Shown here piece after piece: positions 48,388-59,549 of a stretch of 64,000 nt of DNA. How positions within the stretch are numbered: position 1 is the first letter of the stretch; each line of letters begins with the position of its first letter. Under the pieces are notes generated by a model. That model saw only the letters and a program-made list of their open reading frames with translations, searched no databases and had not been told where the DNA came from. The translations under genes were made by a program, and so were the position numbers. The stretch comes from Ptychodera flava (taxonomy: Eukaryota > Hemichordata > Enteropneusta > Ptychoderidae): the NCBI RefSeq assembly GCF_041260155.1, contig NC_091931.1, positions 19,105,666 to 19,169,665 on the forward strand, in the 5' to 3' direction.

Positions 48388-51300
48388 GTAAGTTTTGAGT
48401 TATATTCGTGGACAGATAAATACATAAACTCGTTGTTACCGTAACAGTGTATGAGTATAGTTTTATGAACTATTTCATATGAAAGTTGTTATCTGAATCT
48501 GTTTTGTCTTTGCTAAATGTATGTGTCTTTGTGCCCACGCATAAATGGCTATATTGTAACATGGGTTTTCATTGCGTTCAGACCGTGAACACTAAATTTG
48601 ATGATTACAAAACCCCGGCCAGTTGTGGTCCTTATATGTGTGATTATCATATACCCATGCCCATATTGCTACATCCTAGTGACGTTCGCCGTAAAATATC
48701 AGCCGTGATATTTCACGGTAAACGTCGAGATATGCACGATGAACGTCATCAGTTTTAGAGCTTTCCCGAACTACATCAGCAGTTTGTTGGTAAACAACGT
48801 AAACAACAAAATGGCTGCCGCTCCCCGCCTGCGAAGCGATGTCGCCGACGTAAAAACTTGAAGGGCTTCGAGGAACACTAGTATTTCTGGTTGCAAAATA
48901 CGGGAATATCACGTTGAGTCTTGAAGTTTTTCCCATGGTATTATTTTGGTCAAGTTCTAGCAAACATTCTGCCGTTCGCACGGCGCCGGCACTGTGCACG
49001 GTCTCCACCGAACAGTTAGTGAGCGCGTGGCGTGACAGCGATGTCGCGCACGTGCGACGACTGTTGACATGGCAACTCTAAGGGTAAACTAACAAAATGG
49101 CGACCTCTCCGCGCCGTACGACGATCGAAATCAGGATAGATTTAAAAGCTGAGCAGTTTTTGATCGGGTACAGTTGTAATAGCATATTGCACCTTAAAAT
49201 ATTCCTGCTGTATGACGAGTTTTGTATCCCGGTGTCTTTCTTATTGGGTTTCATTGAGATATGGACGACTTGCAGCGATGTCGCGCGTGATTGTTGACAT
49301 CTTCGTCGAATACTTTATGAATGAAGCCTGTTCACATAAACATTCTGATACTTATGCGCAAGGCGTAATAAAGTAAAGCCTCAAAATTTAAGGTTTTTCG
49401 TTCTATTAATGAAAATTCCCTAAAATTATAGGCATGGGTATATGATAAATCGGTTATTACCCAATATCGCCTGTTCCTTGTGTCGTATCAGCATTCGTGT
49501 CATTTGTGCTGCGTCAGACACTCGACTTCGTCTCGTGTCTGACGCAGCACAAATGACACTCATGCTGATACGACACAGGAACAGGCGATATTGGGTAATA
49601 ACCTCTAAATATTCCTCCGATATGGAACCGTTCACTAATTGGACATTTGAGGCCTCTATTTTTTTCCTGTAGTTTAATACTCAAATGTTGACTGTGATGA
49701 CTCATCAAAAATTACATCAGCAAACCTAAAATGGATGAGCGGGTGGGACATAAATTTAGGGTGTGGAATATTAACAGGAAGAGTGTACATGAAAAATTTC
49801 AATTACATATAAATGTAAAATCAGGAGGAGGCTATCACTTTTGGTGGTCATACATATTTTATGCGTGAGCTAATTAATATTCTTTAACCTGGGAACCGAT
49901 AAAACTAGGAATTTCCAAGTTATCAAATAAACTTCTATTCGAGAGGTAGGTGTAAATAAAACCAGCATGCTTGGAGTGAATGCTTTAAGAGAAAACTATG
50001 GTCCTAACGTCTTTTAAGAAGGCAGTTAATGATTCTCATATTTCACCATCTAGGGAAGGTTCCAGCAACGTCTGTATCGCTTGTAAAGAAGAAGGTTACT
50101 GGATTCTCTGATCAGCTTTGATGAGGTAATGACAACATGCTTTGCAATATTGTTCGTATGTTAAAGACATTCAAGAAAAGAAAGAATGAGTATTTGCAGG
50201 TATTATTTGATAATATCACAAACGAACTTTTTCTCTAATCCGTAAAGAGTGTACAGAAGTAATTTGTACTTCAACGGCGCGCAGACCGTTCGATTTGTGA
50301 TCAGTATGCTTTGTAGTTGCGGAAAACAGGATTCAAGTGAGGGCTTTGACTTTCTCAACAATATTAACAGTGGAGATATTTACACTTAAACTAGCCATGA
50401 AGAGGCTGTATATTACTCTTGATAAACAATGGGATCTTACGTTGAGGATTTTTCACGCATTCTATTCTGCAGATGTACAACGACAGAGCAATTCGACGAG
50501 AACTCAACGAACAGAGAGTTCGATGTCTGAACAAAGGATGTGGATGGACTGGATTCTTCAGGGACTATGAAAATGTAAGTATCATTCAAAATTGTCCAGT
50601 GTTTTGCGCACTTGCCAAAGTGAGTTAATTAACATTTACTTCCATGACACACATGACAACTTAAACTTTACTTTTTTACTCTTTTTTCTTCGAATGATTA
50701 ACGAATCTGATGATGTGAAAATCATATTTCCTAAAGTAATGATATCGTTGAAAAGCAAGGATTTTTAACATGAGATTAAATTTTTTTATCGCCTGTAGCA
50801 CGTTAGAATTTGTCCCTTTGAAATGATATCTTGCATCAAAAGGGGCTGCAACGACAAATTCCTGCGGGAAAATCTAGCCGAGCATCTTGAGATGCAATGT
50901 CCAATGCGAGTGTTGGCTTGTCCCCACTATATAGAGGAAATCACTCACGCGGAGCAGGAGGTAAGGCGATTTGTTACGCATGTGTTGCAATCAATCTGAT
51001 TAAATCCCGATGTAGAGATACATTTGTGTTTTATGCTATTGTGTTGTGGTTTTTATTTCCACGGTCTTTACCTCAAGACCGCAAAAAAACCAGACCAAAA
51101 CATCATAACGTAAACAGACGGATATGTCTCTACATCTGATTTTAATCGGGCTGTGCTGCAAATATCGTAACAACTTGAAGGGTTCGTCTGTATTCGTCAT
51201 CCTGCATTGCTGCCTGGTGCACACACCGCTACTCAGAAAGAAACTCATTCTTTCACAAGTACATGCATTATTACGCACTTCGTCGCTCTTCGGAATAAAG

Positions 51301-54300
51301 TTAAGATAGATCAAAACTAAGTGTGAATTAGCAATTATGTTCTATACTCTACAACGTGTGACTCTGGAATTTAAAGTACGAATTCTAATGAGTATAATTA
51401 CAACCAATACTTTTCTTTGCAGATTCACTTCAGTCAGTGTCCCAGATATCCAGTAAAATGTCAATTCTGTGAAAGAAAAATACCCCGACAACAGGTATGA
51501 TGTGACGTTTCATTCGGCTGGTTTGCCAAGCGATATTACCAAAGCTTTGAATTTTCCCTGATTTCGAAATAAAAGGAAACTGAAAACTTAGAAAAGATTG
51601 CGGCGGAAGACGCTTTCAAGCGGTCAAAGGTCCTTTTATCCTTCGTATACCCCTATCAGTTTGCTAATCATGAAGCCTTTTCTATCTTTCTATATGTAGA
51701 TAAATCAACATGTAGATCCTCATAAGGGCGACTGTGAAAGAAAATTAGAACACTGTGAATTTCATGAAGTTGGGTGCACTGCAATGGTAAGTGCCCTTGA
51801 CATGCTCACGCATCATATTGTAGTGTCTAATATCTCTTACAGTTAATTACAATTTTAAGATGTTATAATATTTACACTTAATATCATATAAGGCCAAGAA
51901 GAAGAATTCAATTGTTTCTCGAATCACTGCTTCTACTTTGGCCAATTTGTTTTTGGGGTTTTGGGATTTGGTTTTGTTTTGATTTTTTTTTCTTTTTTGG
52001 GGGGGGGATCGTTGCGTATAAATACTTCCGTGCTGCAATTGTTTTACATTTAGAGCATTTTGTTGTGCATAATTTAGGGTCATTAACCACTGGGAGCATG
52101 CGGAAATGCCAAGAATTTTGTTAGGGAGCTTTCAGTAATTACAGGCGGCGTGGGCCGGGGGAATGGGGGGGGGAGGGTCACTCTTAGAAAACAGTTCAAG
52201 GGGGAGGGTCACTTTTTATAAACCTATCTTGGGGGAGGGTCACTTTTGACAGAAGCTGATTTTATGGCCAAAACTTTGATTGTCCGTGTGATATTTCCTG
52301 AATAGGAAATCACCAACAAAATACGTACACATTATCCACAAGTTTCACAAGCAAAGAAGATGCAGTGGTATCCTACATTAAACACCTTGAACAGTTAAAA
52401 CTGATAAAAGACAAGAGACAAAAACATATGCAACAGGTGGAAAAGTGTATATCAATTATCAAATGTACATAAATGCAAAAATATTGTCAGTTTTATATTG
52501 GAAAAAATTGTGCATAGTTCTCTCATAGACTACCATGTACAGTAAATCAACTTTTCAGTGAAATTCCAAAATCAAATTTCTTGCACAACCATGGACTTAT
52601 AACCACTCTAGTTTAATCAAAAACATTAATATAAATAATCAAGCGCATATACATGCACAGATTTATCTAATTTTGTACTGGAAAAATATTATTCCTATTT
52701 TCATCATAGACCCCATGCATAGTGAATCGACATTTCGGTGAAATTCCAAAATCAAATTTCTTGCACAACCATGGACTTGTAACCACTCTAGTCTAATCAA
52801 GAACAATAATGTAAATAATCCAGCATACATAAATGCACAGATTTATCTAATTTTGTACTGGAAAAAAATTATTCCTATTTTCATCATAGACCCCCATGCA
52901 TAGTGAATTGACATTTCGGTGAAATTCCGAAATCAAATTCTTGCACAACCATGGACTTGTAACCACTCTAGTCTAATCAAGAACAATAGTGTAAATAATC
53001 CAGCTTTCATAAATGCACAGATTTATCTAATTTTGTACTGGAAAAAAATTATTCCTATTTTCATCATAGACCCCCATGCATAGTGAATCGACATTTCGGT
53101 GAAATTCCAAAATCAAATTTCTTGCACAACCATGGACTTGTAACCACTCTAGTCTAATCAAGAACAATAATGTAAATAATCCAGCATACATAAATGCACA
53201 GATTTATCTAATTTTGTACTGAAAAAAAATTATTCCTATTTTCATCATAGACCCCCAAGCATAGTGAATCGACATTTTGGTGAAATTCCAAAATCAAATT
53301 TCTTGCACAACCATGGACTTGTAACCACTTTAGTCTAATCAAGAACAATAATGTAAATAATCAAGCATACATAAATGCACAGATTTACCTATTTTTGAAT
53401 TGGAAAAAACTATTCATAGTTTCATCATAGACACCATGGATAGTGAACCAACTTTTTAGATGAAATTCAGAAATCAATTTCTTGTACACAAATGCACATT
53501 TTACTTCCCAATTCAAGCAAAGTACATTTAAATACATTATCAAACATATATAATATACAGATATAGCATGTTTTGTGGGGGAAAATTGTCAATAATTTGC
53601 CTGATGGACTCCATGTATTATGATTTGATATTTTTGGATAAAGCACTAAATCAGCCACATCTTGCCTTCTTATAGTTGCACAAAATATGGTGACCCTCCC
53701 TCAAATGTATAAAATACCATATCTCTTCAAAAATTCTTGCGTGATAAATTGTGACTGTCCCTCAAAAAACACCAGCCTTCCCCTCTGTAATTTGTCCCTA
53801 ACATAACAATTGAACCAATTGTTATGTAAATTAGCTGATACTCTTTCAGTTATTCCTGGGGAGAATACCGCAGTGGTTGGGGGGAGGGTCAAGTTTTAGA
53901 ATGTCGGACAGGGGGGAGGTCACATCTTAGACAGGAGAATAGGGGGAGAGTCACATTTTACGGTACAGGTGTGGCGCGAAATTCCCCCGGCCCACCCCCT
54001 CCCTGTAATTACTGAAAGCTCCCTTATGTAATGCCATTGTGCCTTGTTACAATCTAGACTCCAAATCATTACTAGCAATATAACTAGTAAGGGTTCGCTT
54101 GTTCGTAGAATTGAGAAGAAAATTTCGCTCACAATCACTGTAACTTTGCTAAAAGAATCGTAGGAGCAATAATTGTTTTCTCGCTCAAATATGTTCTTTT
54201 CTAATGGACGAAGAAAACAACCATTATAAACACATATGTATATAGTATAGTTCAACATCTTCATTAAACGCATGGACGATACTCGACAGGGTATTAAGGT

Positions 54301-55390
54301 CAGTCGCACTCGGACCTCCACTGTGCTCTAGACAGTCATGCATGTTTCTCTGACCTCACTTTTACAAGGTGCCGAAGAAGAAAATGGCGGACCATAGACG
54401 AGGTTCCTTGGGAAACCATCTTCTCATGTTGATGCAAACACATTATTCCATTTCTTGGAATGATAAAACAATGGATAGCGATTCCAAAGATGTAAGACAA
54501 CTGAAATCGGCCGTTGAACATCAAGGAAATAAGATTTCTGAAATAGAGGATGAAAGGAAGAAGCTTGAGCAGTTTGTGAAGGAAGTGGTGACCTTGAAGA
54601 ATGACAATAACAATCACAATAAAAGTGTATGCCAAGAACACAGGAGCACATTAGAAAAACTGGAACATCTTCTAGGGGAACTGAAAAATTCGTTCGTAAT
54701 TCTCGGCACCAAAGTGTCCACCAGTGAAGGCGTTATCGCTGTTCTCAATACTCAGCTAGAACAGATAACAGACATGGTACAGTCATTGCAGAAGAAACAC
54801 TCAAAAGACAAAGAGATCATTGAAAGTTTCGAAAGGAAAATAAAAGCTCAAGACAGAATCATCGCTACCAAAGATGTCGCCTTGGCCGAACAGGATATCA
54901 GAATTCAAGCTTTAGAAATGTCTTCGTATGACGGAGTCTTGGTTTGGAAGATCTCCGACTTCACTCGTAAACGCAACGATGCAATGAGCGGACGAACTAC
55001 ATCCATCTACTCTCCATGTTTCTATACAAGTCGTTATGGTTACAAAATGTGTGCTCGAGTTTACCTGAATGGAGATGGTATGGGGAAGGGTAACCACGTG
55101 TCACTGTTCTTTGTTATCATGAAGGGATCCTTTGATGCTCTTCTTCGCTGGCCATTCAGACAGAAGGTCACCTTCATGTGGCTGGACCAGAACAACAGAG
55201 AACACGTCATCGATGCGTTCAGACCTGATCCTACGTCCACCTCTTTTAAGAGACCACAGAAGGATTTGAATATTGCCAGTGGATGTCCCCTCTTTTGCCA
55301 TTACCGATGTTGGATAGTCCACGTCATGCGTATGTAAAAGATGACGTTGCATTCATAAAGATCTTTTTAGATGTATCAGACTTGAGCTAA
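48251..55390 (+). CDS. TRAF3-like gene, array copy 4 (seven exons, several single-base indels)
   Basis: This has the same layout as copy 3: exons 48251-48387 (RING B), 50054-50125, 50473-50574, 50799-50960, 51423-51494, 51700-51786 and 54369-55390. Without its indels it would have about 551 residues. Indels against copies 1 and 3: one base lost in exon 2; one gained and one lost in the coiled coil, which cancel and leave THYSISWND in place of TIIPFLGMI; and one lost near 55296 that changes the last MATH strands. In exon 4 the usual CPHC is CPHY, removing a zinc ligand. The intron before the last exon holds a 1.9-kb transposon. Either a recently damaged gene or a good gene read with errors; the Cys-to-Tyr change is a substitution and is harder to explain as an indel artefact. 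Confidence 0.8.
48646..49446. mobile_element. Possible 0.8-kb inverted-repeat insert in intron 1 of copy 4
   Basis: ATCATATACCCATGCC at 48646-48661 is exactly inverted at 49431-49446. The stretch, with the adjoining palindrome, has no match in intron 1 of copy 3, where the flanks (aaaataccccaag and tatggaaccattccc) lie close together. Confidence 0.45.
49452..49603. repeat. Near-perfect 152-bp palindrome
   Basis: GGTTATTACCCAATATCGCC is mirrored at the far end, and the arms pair almost completely up to a centre tcgacttcgtctc. It is absent from copy 3's intron. Confidence 0.85.
50054..50125 (+). pseudogene. TRAF copy 4 exon 2, one base short
   Basis: 72 nt against 73. VCIACKEEG is kept, then a missing base (GGTTACTGG for GGTGTACTGG) shifts the frame. 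Confidence 0.75.
50473..50574 (+). CDS. TRAF copy 4 exon 3
   Basis: 102 nt, open: MYNDRAIRRELNEQRV, RCLNKGCGWTGFFRDYEN. Confidence 0.8.
50799..50960 (+). CDS. TRAF copy 4 exon 4, zinc ligand changed
   Basis: 162 nt, open: CPFEMISCIKRGCNDKFL, LAEHLEMQCPMRV, then ACPHYIEE where other copies have CPHCKEE or CPHCGQE. The Cys is replaced by Tyr. Confidence 0.8.
51423..51494 (+). CDS. TRAF copy 4 exon 5
   Basis: 72 nt, open: IHFSQCPRYPVKCQFC, ending PRQQ. Confidence 0.8.
51700..51786 (+). CDS. TRAF copy 4 exon 6
   Basis: 87 nt, open: INQHVDPHKGDCERKL, ending EVGCTAM. Confidence 0.8.
52124..54023. mobile_element. G-run inverted-repeat transposon, 1.9 kb, TTA target duplication, carrying a satellite
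   Basis: Ends GGGAGCTTTCAGTAATTACA and its inverse are near identical for about 40 bp and are followed inwards by ggggggaggg(tcac) words. TTA flanks both sides (52121-52123, 54024-54026). Copy 1 intron 6 near 2205 (tttgttatatgtaac) looks like the empty site. The inside is a 180-bp tandem repeat. No transposase; by TTA target and G-rich ends it may be PIF/Harbinger-type. Confidence 0.75.
52500..53640. repeat. 180-bp tandem repeat, about six units
   Basis: The word gaaattccaaaatc begins at 52560, 52740, 52921, 53101 and 53282, with a diverged one at 53462; the spacing is 180-181 bp. The middle units are most alike and the outer ones more diverged, as expected from unequal exchange. It sits wholly inside the transposon. 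Confidence 0.9.
54369..55390 (+). CDS. TRAF copy 4 last exon: coiled coil + MATH with compensating and terminal indels
   Basis: It begins VPKKKMADH; a local +1/-1 frame change at 54446-54473; then a regular coiled coil with two extra codons (NNHNK) and MATH from SSYDGVLVWKISDF to NIASGCPLF. A missing base near 55296 shifts the last 30 codons; the shifted-frame sequence still ends LDVSDLS and TAA at 55390. Confidence 0.85.
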
Positions 55391-56754
55391 TTTAGTAAAC
55401 TCAAATTATAGGGAGACAGCCGGTGGTTTGTTTGAGTTGTTCATGTGTTCGGCAAGTTGGTTTCTTTTGTGTGTTAAACAAGTGAAGTTTCCTGTAACTC
55501 TCTGTTCCCACGGCATGGTTCCAAGCGTCGACATAAATGGAGCTTTAAACAATGCATAAGATGTCGGTACATTTGGCCTTCCCGGAATTCCAAAGTATAT
55601 AAGTAAATGGAAGTGTTCTCAGGTTGCCAAGACAACTGGTTTAAATTACGGAAACTTGCTCTTAACCTGACATTTGAACAAAAACAACCGCTGGTTATCG
55701 CCCTGTAAGATCAGTGCAGTTCTTGTTCCAGAATATTGAGTAATTTGGGTGTAAAGCTATTGCTGTGAGCCTTCAGTATTAGATTGGGGTTAACAACATA
55801 TTGAATGCCAAGCACAACATATTGAATGTCCAGCACAACATATTAAATGCCCAGCAACATGATATTAGACCACTAAAGTCAGTCATGGCTTTCCATACCA
55901 TTTAATGTCGTCAGTATACTTACGTAGAACAAAATTGGTATATCACGCCGTAATCTGATAGTCTCGCTGAAAACGTTCCTTAATAATGGTGGAACTTTTT
56001 TAATTCGTCAGTAAAATGTATTTAAATTTTAAATCATGGTTTCACTTTAACGCTTATATTTAATCTTTTTATAATTATAATTAATATTTCATTTTATAAG
56101 TAGTATTTTGTAAGCCAACTATGTATTGACGTTTAAGTAGATTGCACCTCTGGTAGAGATATTCGAACTCACAAATTTGTTCAATACTTTTCCGGTCTAC
56201 CGCTTGTGGGGGCTCATTTTAAAGCTGTTGGAGCAAGGAAAATCTTCATCGTCTCATTTTTCCATAGTCGGAAATATTATTTTCCCCACCGAGTTAACAC
56301 ACTGACAGGGATGGCGGCCATTTTGAATGTGAAATATCGATAAATATTAGGAAATTTGTTTCTCTAGTACCAAACTTTGCACGATGCCCCTCCCCCGATT
56401 GTTATTATTGATTTAATAAAAGAAGATGGTTCAAAGTTTCGTTGAGGAAATTTTGGGCAAAACTTTAAGTCTTTCACTTACAAGGCGTATACAGCCTTAA
56501 CATGATATACTGCAGTAATTATACAAAGTAATTATACGTATCTTTCATTTTATGTGCTTTTTTCGAGTACACATTTACAGTCATTTTATATGTTTCGCCT
56601 TTTACTGATTTGCTAAAATTTTTGTACTTCATTATATTTACACTTTGTTGAGGAGAATCTGTCAGTTTGTCACCTTATCATATTATATAAACACTTTTTA
56701 CATAGAGAGAGGGGGGATTTGGTGCTCGATGCTAAAGCAGAGCGTTTTAAATAA

Positions 56755-56903
56755 TAACACAAATTACTTCAAGTACAAAGTAACAATATCTGTTACTTAA
56801 GTTTCATGCATGCTGCAATCCTGTCTGATGATTGCAGGATGCATGAAACTTAAGTAATTGATATTATTACTTTGTACTTGAAGTAACTTATTATTTTGTG
56901 TTA
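56755..56903. repeat. Imperfect palindrome, second copy
   Basis: Duplicate of 39141-39289, arms about 65 bp. Confidence 0.75.
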
Positions 56904-56973
56904 TTATATATATGCATGATACTTAAGAAACTTACGTAACATATATTATTACTTTGCACTTGAAGTAATTGTG

Positions 56974-56974
<1 letters not shown>

Positions 56975-57034
<60 letters not shown>
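56975..57034. repeat. (TA)n microsatellite
   Basis: About 60 bp of ta. Confidence 0.95.
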
Positions 57035-57037
<3 letters not shown>

Positions 57038-57293
57038 TTATTTTAAATATATTCAAACTTCCTAAAATCACATTAGCAGAGCAAAGTATTATTAGCATAG
57101 CGCTAAACTTGGTTTAGCGTCGTGTGGCGATTGTCATCATGAGGTAACTACAGCTGCCGCATGCATCAGAATTGTCGCGCACGAGAAGATGCGATTATAT
57201 GCATTTACATAATTTAACATTACTGTCGCTGCGTGTATATTTGTATTATGTATTAGTATATGTTTGTATGTCGTCAATCATAGTTTTGCTGTT

Positions 57294-57474
57294 AACATGG
57301 TTGGAACTAATTTGGGATAATTGGATCTTCATATTTTTCAAATTTCTCAAAAATGTTAGGTGCCCTATAGCTGAATGTCTCAATAACAGAAAAAGAAAAG
57401 CGGATAAGCTTACTTTTGCGATTTAAAGGACATTACTTCACCATCCAATATCCCAAATTAGTTCCAATCGTGTT
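57294..57474. mobile_element. MITE, 181 bp, TGTT target duplication
   Basis: Same family as 4341: AACATGGTTGGAACTAATTT at the left and the inverse at the right. TGTT lies on both sides (57290-57293, 57475-57478). The duplicate flank at about 39670 has a single tgttgcagatag, an empty site. Confidence 0.85.
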
Positions 57475-58545
57475 TGTTGCAGATAGACACTATGAATCTT
57501 TATGGCATAGAAAGAGATACTATGTGATCTATGTTCGAAGCATGACAGAAACAGACAAAATTAAAACTACAAACCAAGTTAGGGGACTGTATGAAACAAC
57601 GTTGTCATTGATATATATTTACAGTGCTATTTGATGATTGATACATTAATTTTGTTTTCCTGCTTTTTCCTGTTTTTTTCGATTTCATATGCATTTCTTT
57701 TTAAATTATTATCACCATTCACAGTGACTAGTATTGACGTCAATACACAACATTGCCTGTGGTGATTTCAGCTATTTTATTATTTGTTCTGTCAAAATTT
57801 CTTGCCAAATAATCAATAAAAAATCTCTAGAACATATACGATGACTGCTAGTCTTTAATTTCAGAGTGGGTGGCAATATACTGTCATGAGCCATGGCTGC
57901 CCTCTGTAAGTTAGCTCGGTATCATCTTGTGAACCTCTGACTTTTCTTTCACGTATCAAAGTACTTGGAGTTTAGTGTGCTGCTACAGTGTACTGCCTTT
58001 CCCGAGTATTCAAACAAATTCAAAAAAGCTGAGGCACAAACTGTAGTCGGGTGACACATTTACTCCTAGTTGGATCCAACATCGGTGGCGCAGTAATAAA
58101 AGAATTGTAAACATCTATACACGTGCAGTGTGTCTATCAGGACATGTATTTGTCGTAAAAATAAAAATTCCACTCTGAATCACGAATAGCGAGAAATCAT
58201 TGCACAGTCACACTGATCATGACATGGCGTGTTTGCTGCATATTTGTCACACGCAATGATGTCATGCTTTATATGTCAACAAGGGGGTTCCCCTTGATTA
58301 CGCCTATCATCTGTAGATCACCACTCCATTGTGGTAGTCGTCATCTGAGCTGTGACTCATGAACACGTTCCGGGTGTCGTTAAAGGGTGAAAGTACTTTT
58401 CCGCGGGACATTTTCCAGGTACCCGAAACTTCCACGTCAACATTCCACGTGTACACGTGTACAGCCAGTATTTCAATAGTACATTTTAGCTAACACCTAT
58501 TTACAAATTTTAAGGATGCATATTCCAACTGTCCCGAGTCAATAA

Positions 58546-59547
58546 GGGAGCGTTCAGTTTTTACGGCCTGGGGGGGGGCGGCAAAATCTTGTCGCCGGTG
58601 TTCAAAAAAATATAGACCCCCCCTGCATTTTTTGTGAAAAAAAGATGACCCCCCCTTTGTCAGACGAAAAAAATTGATGACCCCCCCCTGAAAAATAACC
58701 AAAACCCATATGTCAAATTTACCCGCATGGTTTGGATTTGAACTCCGTACGCGCTTGTTGTGTAGCAAGATGAGCCAGTGCACAAACTTCTCAGCCACAT
58801 CCATTGAAACGTCTGTTAATTAGGACGACTGTAAGGCAATTTTTAACTTCATTTCCATAGACAACTCATGTCCATGGACATTGTATAAAGTAAACTTTAT
58901 TGGAGTGGTTCGCCAAAGGCAGCCCTCCGGTTAAGAGGGTCATGGGCCATTACGTAAAGTCAACTTTATTCTAGTGGGCCACCAAAGGTGGCCTGCCGGT
59001 AAAGAGGGTCGATCATGGCTATTGCATAAAGTAGACTTTACTGGACAGGGCCGCTGAAGGCGCGCGGCCATTACCATTATTCAGTGCGTGATCCCAGGGG
59101 TCCCTCAAAAATGTTTCTAATACAAGCCGCGGCTTCAATTGGGAATTTTACGGTAAGATTGCTGTGGGGTATTACATAAAGTCAATTTATTGTAGTGGGC
59201 CGCCGCAGGCGGCCCGCCGGTAAAGAGGGTCAGTCATGGCCATTGCATGAAGTAAACCTAATTGGAGTGGGCCGCCAAAGGCGTCTGCCCGTTAAGAGGG
59301 TCATGGGTAATACATAATGTATATTTATTGTAGTGGGCCGCCGAAGGCGGCCGCCGGTAAATAGGGTCGATGATGGCCATGGCAGAAAGTGAACTTTATT
59401 GTTGGTATTATGTTTTGAAAATGTGGTGACCCCCCCTTTCCTACCAGTGAAAAAGCGATGACCCCCCTTTGCGGATTCCAAAATTATGATGACCCCCCCC
59501 CTGGATTTTGCCGGCCCCCCCCCCGGCTGTAAAAACTGAACGGTACC
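58546..59547. mobile_element. G-run inverted-repeat transposon, 1.0 kb, TAA target duplication
   Basis: The left end GGGAGCGTTCAGTTTTTAC resembles that of 52124, and the right end is gtaaaaactgaacggtacc. TAA flanks both sides (58543-58545, 59548-59550). The empty site is at about 42835 (gtcaataagggttaggcaaa). C-runs lie inside both ends. The interior carries an approximately 70-bp tandem repeat at 58880-59400. No transposase seen. Confidence 0.75.
58880..59400. repeat. About 70-bp tandem repeat inside transposon
   Basis: Units hold taaagtcaactttatt, tagtgggccgcc, aaggcggcc and taaagagggtc. They start near 58881, 58949, 59020, 59170, 59241, 59309 and 59377, with one interruption at 59090-59165. 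Confidence 0.8.
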
Positions 59548-59549
59548 TA

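Larger units (their letters stand above)
55391..58545. repeat. 3' flank of copy 4, segmental duplicate of 37198-40760
   Basis: Same order as after copy 3. Differences include the MITE at 57294 and the transposon at 58546, both absent from the other copy. No gene was recognised. Confidence 0.75.

Noticed and set aside
52500-53640. CRISPR-like array
   Set aside because: The 180-bp units are head-to-tail without short repeats and unique spacers, and the genome is eukaryotic.
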